A DNA stretch of 64,000 nucleotides from Galaxea fascicularis (Eukaryota > Cnidaria > Anthozoa > Scleractinia > Euphylliidae): NCBI GenBank assembly GCA_948470475.1, contig OX419338.1, positions 1,535,159 through 1,599,158 of the forward strand, written 5' to 3'. Below the pieces are notes generated by a model. It ran no database searches and was not told the origin of the DNA. It saw nothing but the letters and a program-made list of their open reading frames with translations. Position numbers and translations under genes: made by a program. Shown piece by piece: positions 10,361 through 22,300 of this stretch. Position 1 is the stretch's first letter, and each line of letters begins with the position of its first letter.

Positions 10361-13300
10361 GTCAGTATATAGCTGAGAACGAATCAGATGATCAGGTTTA
10401 GGAAAGAAGTCGTTTTATTTGGTTTATTTTGTTAATTTAGATTAAGCATAAGCAACAATCGAAACTTAACTCCAGTTAAGGTCATAGTGGTAGTTGATAT
10501 TAACAAGTCTTTTGAAATATAATTTGATTCGAGAAATAACAGTTCAACCAGTTTTCTCGACAGCAAAATGTGTAAGCGAGATGGACTGGCAAGTTTTTAA
10601 TCTATGAAAACAGACTCTTAAGGGTGTGTAGTGCAAGACTGCCCATTGGATAGTGACTCCAAATTAAGTTTAAATCGCACAAAAACTACTAGCAGTAATA
10701 TTTATTACTTACATTTGTCCCCTAAAAAAGATAACCTTTGTCCCCTTAACTCTGATGAGAAACCACGCAGATTACCAACAGACAAAATTTGCAACTTTTT
10801 CGTACTGTAAAGATAAAATCAGATAATAATCTGTAAGTTGGCTTTTGTAGTGGACACAAAATCGATGAAACCTCGTTTATCCTAGCATGTACAACTGATC
10901 AACTTTAATTAAACTCTTTTGCGTACATCACTTGAAAACTGTTATTATCCCACCATAAGAGAAGCATATCATAGATTTGTCCGTCCCCCTCAATTCACAA
11001 GGTGTCAGCCATAAAAAGAAAACAGTTACATGTAAGGTACATGAAGACAAGTGACATTCAGCCCAGCTGCGGAAGATAATGTCACACGGGTGTCCGATGA
11101 ATAGAAATGCCTTCTTGACTTGTCCCGTAACTACCAAGGTCAAACAGCCTTCTGGGGAAAAGTGTCGAGTTATAGTCTAATCCGATCATCATCATCATCA
11201 TCATTATCATCATCATCATTATTTGGCAATACATCTTATCAACATATTAGTAGAACTCGACCCACTTTAGGTCAAAGGCGTTTTTAAACATATTTTCAAG
11301 TTTGCTGTTTTCAAGGAACACTCGATCGATTGACTAGACCATTAAATTTATCATCAGCAACAAGAAATTATCATCTGGAGGAGAGAAGACTGTTACTTAA
11401 AAGTAAACCTGGTAACAAACTTGCAGTGCACAGGACAATTGGCAGAGATGCAGCGACTAACAATTTCTCAAAGAAAATACTACCTGGTGAAGACAAAATT
11501 GGTTTGAGAAGTACTGTTTCAAAAGCAGAAGATGAAGGTTTTATAGAAAGACTAACTGATGACATACATGGACTGGTACAGCTGCTAGAATCTCGAAAAG
11601 GAGATTTTGGCGAAGACACCAGTGACAAAAGAGATTCATCAGCAAAGGGTAACTCATCAATAACATCATTATCATTCATAATTAGTGAGAAAGACATTTT
11701 CTTTTGCTTTAATTTAGCACATAATTTTGTGCTTTGTTGGAGAAATTAGGTGATCACTGCCAGACAGTTAAAGAAAATCTATACGCAAACCATCTACCTA
11801 CTTTGCGTCGTAATCAGCTCGGTCATATTGGGTGAATGGCCGATTGAAATATTGTTGAACTAAACATAGTTTTTACTAAAGAATTTGTGTCCAGTTGATA
11901 GTTTAAATTGACCACCGTACAGGGATTCTAAAAGCTGACGTGTCGAGCGTTAGCCCTTTTAAATTCGCTCTGACGAAGGGCTATAAACGCTCCAAACGTC
12001 AGCTTTTAGAAACCCTGTTCATTGTCAACTCCACTGATAAAACCAGATTCGTGTGTGCAATTTCCCCACCGACGCAGCACCATAGCTTCTTTAGAAACTA
12101 CCCCCTTTATTCATTTATAGTTTTTGCTAGTTTTGCCTCTAAGCAAGCACATTCATATCTAATGCATGTAATAATCCTTAATGTAGAGGAAACTTTTTTG
12201 TGACCCTTTGTAGTGAGAAACCAGTGAATAAGTTCAAATCCTCCTTGCAAAACTTTGTCATTAAATTAAGGTTTTTATGACGTGGAATAGAAAAGGAAAA
12301 GAAACGAATAACCAAGACGTATATTATGATACTTATGTTCATTTTATAGGTAATGGTCTTTCCTTTGACCTTGGCTTTATAGTAGATGGATCTAAAGTCA
12401 TAGATGAGCAAGGCTCTGGCAATTTTAGAAAATGCTTGGAATTTGTGAAAGAAATTTTACGGTCATTCCAAGTAACCCTTGATGGAGTGCATGCTGGACT
12501 GATAACATATGGACAAACTTCGCGCCTCAATTTTAACTTTGACACTGTGTTGGATCAAGCTGGTATAGAAAGCACTATAGATTCAGTTTCGTATCCGGGG
12601 ACAGAATCACACACTGGAAATGCCCTTGAAATGGCGATGGCAAAGCTCTTTCCTCACAGTGGTCGGCAAAATGTGCCTCATATATTGGTAGTGATCACTG
12701 GTAGCAGTTCCCAGGATGAAGTGGAATCCTCTGCCGAAGAGATAAGGGCTGGTGGTGTAAAGATTTTCTGCATAGGCGTTGGTGGAAGATATGATCAGTC
12801 TCAGTTAGAAACCATTGCTAGCTCACCTTCGGATACTTACGTTATCACGACAGAATTCGACGCACTAAGGAATGTAGCACCTCTCCTATCATCTCGTATA
12901 GCTAATGGTAAATAACTAAGAACCCGGTTAATAGGTCACCCTTCGCCCTAAAGGGCCACGGGTCAATATCCCATTCGGCTTCGCCTCATGGGCTATTAAC
13001 CCGTAGCCCGCAAGGGCTACGGGTCTAATTGTTAATTAGGTTTTAAGGTATCGATTTAAAAGAGAAAGAGGAATGCAACCATTTTTCACAATCAAACTTA
13101 ATATGTAGGTGCCTTTAGTTCTAGGTTGTAAGGCATACTATTTAGACTTTATCAGGACTGTGAGCTGGAAGCTGCCTTTTTAATATCTCCAATTGAAATA
13201 GTTACCAAAAACTGTAAGGTTGTCTAAAAAAAGTGATGTCACAACTTGGGCGTGTGCCACTGAATTTCTTTACTTAGGCAAGCTTTTCTAACTGATGATA

Positions 13301-16300
13301 GTTTATATTCAATCAGTTCTTGGTGAGTCTACTGGAAAACCGACACAAGCGCCGCCAGATAATATCTTATCACAAGGTGGAATTGTTGGTAAGACAAACT
13401 GATTATTTTGGTCTGCTATTAATTCCTTGTTTTTAGTTTATATCATTTTAAAATTAATGTTTCTTCATTTAATTTTACAGAGGCTAAGATCGACCTTGGT
13501 TTTTTGATCGACGGATCAGGCACAGTTGGAGAAAAGAACTATCGAATGTCTCTTGAGTTCATGAAAACTATTTATAGTACATTCTGGACTCGGTTCGGTA
13601 GCATTCACGTTGGTCTTGTGGTTTATGGGGCAACATCCAGGTTAATGTTTGACTTCGACAACAAGTATATGGATATTGCTGAAATAAACAATGCTATAGA
13701 CAGTGCAATATACCCAGGTGGGAAGACTGCAGCAGCTGGAGAAGCCTTAAAGACAGTAAAAGCCCAACTCTATGGCAGCAAACACCATGATTCATATCGT
13801 AGAATACTCGTCGTGATAATTGGGAGTACCTCTGCGGATGATGTTTTCTTAGGGGCTGAATTGCTTAAGGCAAATAAAGTAAGGGTACTTTGTGTTGGTG
13901 TTGGTAACCAATACGAGCGGCATCAAATGGACGGAATAGCCTCTGAACCCACAGCAGATAATGTTTTGACTGTGGCTAGTTATCCAGGACTCCCATCGCT
14001 TGCTCAAACACTTGTGGATAAAATCGAGGAAGGTAAAATGACGGGATCCCAAAGGGGAGGGTCCCTGGAGCCCTGATTTTTTTACCATGGAGCTCTGAGC
14101 TCGATCATTTAGCTTCCTGGAGCCTAATTATTTTTTCATGGAAAAACCGAATTTTATGGAGCACTAGAACCCTGGAGCTCTAAACCCCTTTGGGACCCTG
14201 TCAAATAATACGTTCACTAGTATCATATCCAGATTTCCGTCTCAACTGCCCCCTCATGCTTTAACCAGCGAGCTTCCCTTGGTCATCCTCCACAAAGGAA
14301 GCTCATAGCAAACCACAAATGTCTAAAAAATGAACTAAACTTTATTTCTGCGTGAAATTTGCAAACGTGACATGCCCATTAGAGCATGTTGCAATTCATT
14401 CTAGCGTCAAATCAGGTAGAGTTTTGATCATTTATCTCTGAGCAGTATTAAACCCACCAGCGTACTTTTGAACATTTTTACCAATTTGCTTTTCTTTGAT
14501 CCGCCGCAATGTACAAATATATTCAAACTGCATTTCAAGAGGACATGTTAAGGAACAAAGAGTTTGATGAACCTTAGTGTGTTGATCGGAGTGAGACAAT
14601 TTGTTGGCTGTTCTGTTTCCTGGTGGTGCTGCTAGTCTGAAGAGAGTGTTATAATTAACAGATAGATCTATTCTTTTATTAGCAAGAACAACTTACATCC
14701 CACCGCAGGATACTTCAAAGCCCAGATTTCAACGTAATGTGAGTCAGCCCGGACAGTCCTTAGGTCAAACAGGACAGGGACCATCAGCAGGTTCAACACC
14801 AGGTATTATCTCCCCTCAGTCTGGTCAACTTCGTCCTACTGCAGCAACTTTACCATCAGCATCAGCCACTGTTAAACCTACAACAACAATCACCTCGCAG
14901 CCCGGAGTAAACGGGGAGAAACCAGTTTATGCTGCCACAACCAATCGACCTACAGGTAAAAAGCCATTGAGGCCAGAAGGTCCTATTGTATTCCCGTCAC
15001 AAGGATTACCCTCAGTGCCTATTGAAGGTAAGAACTTAGTGATAAAAAATCAGTCATGTGATGGGTAAAAGATGGCATTTGTTTAAGACACATCTTCCCC
15101 TTTGAATTAAAGGTGGCAGTAAAGAACGGTTCAGTTTGTTGTCATGACTAAAATCCGCCTGTTATATTAATGGCAAAGACGAGAATAAATGCAAAACATC
15201 TTACCACATTTGGACAGGAATTTGCCAGACAAGTCTTGTGATAATTATAAATTGATCTAATTGGTGGTTCACAGATTCAAAGCTTGACCTTTTGTTCCTA
15301 CTTGATGGATCACATAACCTGCAAAAACCAGGATTTCAAACTTCAATCGAATTCATGAAAAAGGTTTACAGTAACTTTCCCATTGGCGAAGATGCTGCCC
15401 ACGTTGGTATGGTGATCTATGAGAACAAACCTCGTGTAGTCTTCAGCCTAAATGAAGGGGAAAACAAACAAAGTGCTGACAAAAAGATGCTTAGTGCAAT
15501 CTATCCAAACTCTGATGGAAGCTATCTGGGTGAAGGACTTCGAGCTGCCAAGGAAAGTGTGTTTGACGTCAGTGCCCGACCAGGTGGACACCAAGTGCTA
15601 CTGGTCTTTTCAGGGGGAAAATCAACGGACGAAACAAAGACTTCTTCTCGTGTCTTGAGAGATAGCGGGGTAATTATTTTCGCCATTGGGATAGGTAATA
15701 TGGTAGACGTTAACAAACTTCGGGATATTGTAACTGCCCCAGAAGAGGATCATCTGCTGATATCTAAAGTGGAAGACCTTGACAGGCTGTTGATTCCGAC
15801 TGTACAGAATATTCGGGCAGGTGAGTGAAAATGAAACGCAAGCAGCACAATTTTGACTGTTTTTTTCTTATATGTAGTACACGAGATTGATCGTTGTAAG
15901 TGATAAAATGTGTCAAGTCTGCTCGGATTTTCCATGAGTTTGCCACGAAGCCTAGCTAGCAAACCACGGTATCGTATATATATCGTATATTTGTTACTTC
16001 TTCGGTGCAGAATGTGTTGCAGTTAATCAGTTTGCTTTTTATTCCAGTTATTACCGAACCTGTAGCTGAATCAGGACCAGCAGGTGTGTGGTTACCGTAC
16101 ATATAATATATTCTACTGGCGGTATCGCCTGGTCACGCCAGGTGACGGGTTCAAACCCCTTTGAAGTCCTGAATTTTTTTTTAGGCTTCTTTACGCAATT
16201 GCGTAAATTGCGTTCACAACCGCGAGGGTCAATCTTCGGTTCATTTCGATTTTTTTTTTCTGTTAGATGTAAAAATGGACCTGGGGTTTTTACTGGATGT

Positions 16301-19300
16301 CAATTCGGCACATTTTAGCCCCGATCTCTTTGGCAACGTCTTGAACTCTGTTAAGTCAACATATGCACGTTTTGTCATCGGTAAAGGTAAGACGCGCATA
16401 GGTATTGTGACTTTCGGTGGCCGCCCTCGGGTAGCAGTTTCGCTGGAACAATACACCTCAAGACAATCCTTGGATACTGCTGTAGGTCAGATATTTGTCT
16501 CCGCTGGACCAAGCTTTCTTGGACAAGGCCTGGAGGTCGTTAAAGGGCAACTGTTTCGAGGAAAAACGCGTCCAAGCACTCCAAAAATCCTTGTTGTCGT
16601 CACGGGAGGGAAATCTGTGGATGATGTGGCAGGATCCTCAACAGAGTTGAAAAATCTCAACACCACAATATTTTGTGTTGGAGTGGGACATAACATGAAT
16701 AAAGAAGAGCTTGATGTCGTAGCGACTTCGCCATATCACGTGGCTGTTGCAACTATATCGTACCGAGAAACGGTAGGAGATAATATTGGGGCTAGGATAA
16801 AAAAAGGTGAGTTGAAAGTCGCTATCTGCTTAGCATTATTTAGAGCATTTAAATGGTTAAGTTTACGTATGACAGTCAACTGCGGCTCTTCTAAGTTTCG
16901 GAAAAAAATATGGCCATCGTATTGCTGGATTGCATGTGACGTCATGCCGACTGTGTTGGTGGTCAAGAACAAAAGGTCGGTCTCTACACAGGCTTCTCAA
17001 GCTCAAAATTCGACTCTGCATACTTGGTGTATGGGAGAGCTTGTGTATACAGAGAATTGTATGGGAAAGTCACCGATCGTAAAAAATGTGTAAATAACTA
17101 CCTAATTTGAAATTTGAACCAAGTCACGCAGTGATAACCAATCAGAGTAGAGGATGAAACCAGATACTTGACTTTCTCTTTTTTTTTTTTTTTACGATAG
17201 GTGACTTTCCCATACAATTCTCTATATACACAAGCTATCGCATACACCACGTATGCCAGAGTCGACTTTTGAACCAGTCGGAAGCCTGTTGTCTCTACTT
17301 TATTTTTATGTAAATTCTGTTGACCTCCAGCATTGCCGCCTTGCCATGTGGGGGAAATAGAAGAATACCGCATCACTGAACATTGCTTGGCTAACAACTT
17401 TCTGGTTTTCTAAACAAAGCGTCTTTAGGGTATTTTCACGACAGCGATGCGTAAAAGCGCCCCTTATTAATTAACATTGTTCTGAGCTTCTGCATCCAGC
17501 AGAAACAATACAAAGGAAATGCATTTCGAACTTGAAATGTTCGTCTTTTGAAAATAAGAGCAGCACCCCATCTTCAGAATTGTCAGATAGTTTTAGGCCT
17601 TCTGTACAACCTAATCAGTGTGATATATATTTTGGACGCAATGAAGTTGAATCTAACCACAAAATTTGGAAGGTCGCGCGAACTTCGCTCTGTGACCATC
17701 ATAAATTCAGATCTCATCTGCAGGTATTCAGGTTGATCTCTGCTTTATGGTTGATGGATCAAAAAACGTGTTGGAGTCAGAGTTCAAGCGTTACTTAGAT
17801 ATCGTGAAGTATATCTACAGCGCCTTTCCCGTTTCACAAGAAGATGTTCATGTTGCGCTTGGAGTGATTTCCACCAACCCTGAAATCATTTTCAGCTTTG
17901 ACAAATACTTCGATAAGCCGAGCCTCGACATGGCAGTCAACAGTGTCGAATATCCAAGAACTCCTCAAGATTTAAACACAGGCCAAAGTCTTGTGGTCGC
18001 CAAGGAAACGCTTTATAGCAAAAGTACAAGGAAAGGTACTCGTCAAGTGCTGGTGTTGGTGGTCAGCGGTAGGTCGCATGATGACTTTTTTGATCCCGCT
18101 AGGCGGTTAAGAGATGGTGGGGTGGAAATATTCTGCTTTGGCGTTGGAAGTAAAGTGGATGTTTTTGAATTAGCGGAGATAGCAACAACGCCTGCTGACA
18201 AACACGTGGTAGTAGACGCTCTCGATAACTTGTTGAATGGAGCACGGAAACTTATCGACAAGTTACAAATTGCTAAAGTGGAATACGGTAAGGCTGCATT
18301 TGAAAGTGTTATTTTGTTCACTTGAATGCTAATAAACACTACTGGATTGCGATACAAACTCTATACCCTCCACTTACATTAATTACTGGCTGCATAAATG
18401 TTTTCGCATACACAACTAACCAAATAAATTTGTACTATGAAAAAAGAAAATGGATCGGCTGATTGGTGCATGCAACTACTTGATGACAAGGATGAAACAA
18501 ATGAAACAACAAAGACGAGAAAACGTCTTTGCTTCACTATGCCGCCATATAATTAATGTATGATTGATTTGTGATGAATTGAACTTGAGTAGCAAAATGC
18601 CCATCACTGCGATAATTGTCCCTATTTCCCTTGTGTTGTTTCTTATGTACGTCAATAGATGACAAGCAAATTCCCAATCTACCGCTGACCTCACAAGGGA
18701 AAGGAGGTAAGAATTCTTAATTAATGTACTCGTGCTTCATCTATCCGTTGCGGATGGCATTGGTACTGTCCACTATTCAGATGGACGCGCAGTGGAACAA
18801 CATTTAGCCAGACAGAAATTTTGACACTAAATAATAGGTCAAATTATAACAAGCAAAACGGGCAAAAACAACAGCAACAAAATTTGGAAGTTTGATGGAG
18901 TAATCCAGTTTAATTAAATAAACTAAAATTTAAACATCTTTCTTTATCTTGATTGTTTCCTACAGTTGCAATTGATCTGGTAATTCTTGTCGAAGGAAGT
19001 GAAAAAACCAAGCCCGAAGAGTTCCAGCAAATCAAAGAAATGGTGAAAGCAATCTACTATAGCTTTCCTGTTTCACAGCAGGGGACGCATGTAGCCCTTG
19101 TAGTATTTGCCAGGGAAACACAAATCATCTTCAGCTTATACAAACACTATGATCACAAGAGTATGGATGAAGACTTAGAAGTTATGTCGTACCTCCCTGG
19201 CCCAAGCAGGGCTGGAAATGCCCTCCGTGACGTAAAAACAAAGATAATCGATTTAGATTCACGACCAAACGTTCCATTAGTTTTGATTACCATTATGACA

Positions 19301-22300
19301 GGAAAATCCAGTGATGAGCTTGAAGAAATCGCGGATGAACTGAAAATGGCATGTGTATTGATGTTCGCATTGGGTCTTACCTCCAGCTACAGCCCACAGA
19401 GTTTAAACCAGGTTTCTGGCGAACCTCATTCTGAATACGTGCTTATCAGTGAAACATTCCCTGAAGCGCATTTGGTCGCACAGAAGATGGCTGACAAAAT
19501 CAAGAAAGGTTTGTTTAACACAGCTGGGTTATTCAATTACGTTAAAGACCACTAAGGTGTCTGATGTATTTTTTTTTTCGTTCTATTTTTTAATGGTACT
19601 GTTAAGCTGATTACAAAGAACGTTAAGGCCAACTTTCAGAATACTGAGAATACGTATGGCATCAGCCCATGCAAGCGCTGCCTCAATTTTACGGTATCTG
19701 ACCAGTCTCTTTCCTACATAAGATCTATATGTAGACGTCCTTTGTAATCTTAAAGTAAGTTCAACTCAATTAACGATTGACTTTCCTCTTTCTTCTTAGT
19801 TGTTTCTGTTGCTAAATCTCTTTCTCAACGCTCTTTTCAAGCAGGAGGTAAGGGACTTTGTTGAAATTCTTGTCATTGGGACACGAAAATTACTTTTGTT
19901 TGTTTTATGGCCAATTTGCGTTATGGAGGATGAAAGGTGACCTAACGTAGGTAATTCAGTTATCAGCTTGATCGATAGATTGCATTTAAAATAAACATAT
20001 CGGTGAGAAAAGAACTAGTTAGTTGAATTTTCCAAACAAAAAAATCAACTGATCAAACAATCCATTATTAATTGTAATCAATTAACCGACAGTATCAACC
20101 ATATATTCAAATATTCCCTGTCAGGCCGGTCCAAAGGGCGGGCGGTTATCGCTACTACTGCCAGTTTTTGTAACATAATTTCTGGTGTTTTGCAGATTTA
20201 AGATTGGACATTGCCTTTGTTGTAAGCAACTGTCGAAATACTCCCACCGACAGTTTTATTCAGCAAATGGATCTTGTGAGCAGCCTAAATCATTCCTTTC
20301 CAGAGACTCTCCGAAAAACGCGCATGGCGATTATCTCAGTGTCCAATGGCGCTAAAGTTGTCCAAGATTTAACTACGTCTTCAACCAACCTAAGTACGAT
20401 TAAGTCGGCGTACTTGCAGCCGAAGGGACTCTGCACATTTGGAATGGGACTAGAGGCTCTCAAATCTCTCTTTAAAGCAAAAGGTATCAGAGGTGTTCCG
20501 CAAGTCGTGGTTGTCCTCTTCACTGGAATATTAGATGACGATGTGTCGAAACCCTCCAAAGAACTAAAAGAAGCTGGGGTACTAATGTACACCATTGGCT
20601 TGAGTAAAACTGTCAACGAATCTGGTGCGTCTGCTTTGGGCAGTGAGCCTGAGTCAGAGTATTTTATATCAAATCCAGGATTTCCAAACTCTGACTCCAC
20701 AAAGCAGGTTCTAATCAACAAGTTAGAAAGTGGTACGTTCAGAGGAGTTTCATTTATGTGCTTCATCGTGCATGTGAATGAAAACGAGGTCTTCTATTTC
20801 ATTTCGTTTTGCCACAGTCTTAATTAACGCCTAGTTTTTTTTGTACTGAAAAAGATTCATTTTCTTGTTAAAATATTATACAGTTAAACAAATTTGGGGA
20901 AAGTTGGTTTGTATCCCTGCGACCGGAGGATGTAAGAACTCCAGCATTGGTAAGTTTCTGTCGGAAGACGTAGTCAGTATGTTAGTAACTCATATTCCCT
21001 TTGCTTCGAATTCATGTGCATCATTTCATTTTAGCGTTGACTGTATTTCGGGTCCGCAATACTACTGACTCCTGCTGTTACGAAATACATGCTTCATTCC
21101 GTTGCGTATTAATCAGTGCATCCATCAATTTAGTTGTATACCCACCATCCTGGACAAAACTGCTGAAAAACTGCGCTACCTTAGAAGCCTTAAAAGTGTA
21201 AACAATATCCCCTGTCTCCCAACTACCCAATTCAGCGTTGTTTGCGTATCCCAAACATTCGGCAGCGATGGCTTCTTTCTGGTGGGTTGACACAATAAGC
21301 AACAGAACAATGAATAATATGACTTACAAACTGAAAGAGCCAAGAATTTTTGCTAAATGTGATCTACATATCACTAAACTTAAACACATTCCAACTTTCT
21401 CTTTTTACTCTTCTGAAGTTAATAAGCCGTCGCTGGGATCAGGGCCTTGCCAATTTCAACCGCAAAATACCACAAGACCTTCTGCAAACCCAGGCTCAGT
21501 GGACAGGAAACCAAGTCCAAATAATTCCAAGACAAGAATGGGCTCGGTAGATTTAGTTTTTCTGGTTGAAGGCAGTGATGCTGTAAATGAGAGCCTCTTC
21601 AGGACTTTGCTTGATATTGTGAAAGACACTCTGAGTCGATTCCCAGTCTCACTCAACAATACTCACGTAGCTGTAGCAATTTACTCCATGCAAACACAAA
21701 CTGTGGTCAATCTTAAAGACCCCTATGACAGCAACAAAATAAAGGACATATTGGATTCAATTACAAAGCCAACTGGAGGCTCTACAGCAGGAAAAGCTCT
21801 TCAAGCAGTGAAAAATGACATATTCGTTAACAATGGAAGAAGTGGTGCATCACGTGTGCTCTTGCATCTAATGTGCAGTCAGTCACTTGATGACGTGATT
21901 CAGCCGGCGAAAGAGCTGAGGGAGATAGGAGTAAAGATAGTAGCAGCTGGAGCTTGTCCCCAGGCTAATAAAGCGGAACTTTGTAACATTGGTAGTCCTC
22001 CGCTGTGTAAGAACTCTGTGTTCATGCAAACACTGAAGCCGCCGTCCTCTCCTGGGAGGGAGTTGGCCGATCGACTGAGACTAGGTCAATATTTCCTTTA
22101 ACGAACGAAACTTTGATTTTTACCCATTATTTATTATTCATGATCAGTTATTCATTCATCTGTTCATATGTACGTGTTTACTTATTAGCTTGTTATGTCG
22201 CGCAAAATATTCTAGCTACAATCGAGATTTCACTACATTGACGGTGAAATTCAGTCATGATTTATGTTCCATTCTCGATAGCACCAAGACTTCAACTATT

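Noticed and set aside
17552..17625. Ser/Pro-rich frame between vWA4 and vWA5 as an extra linker exon
   Set aside because: Composition fits a linker, but no acceptor and donor pair gives phase 1-1.
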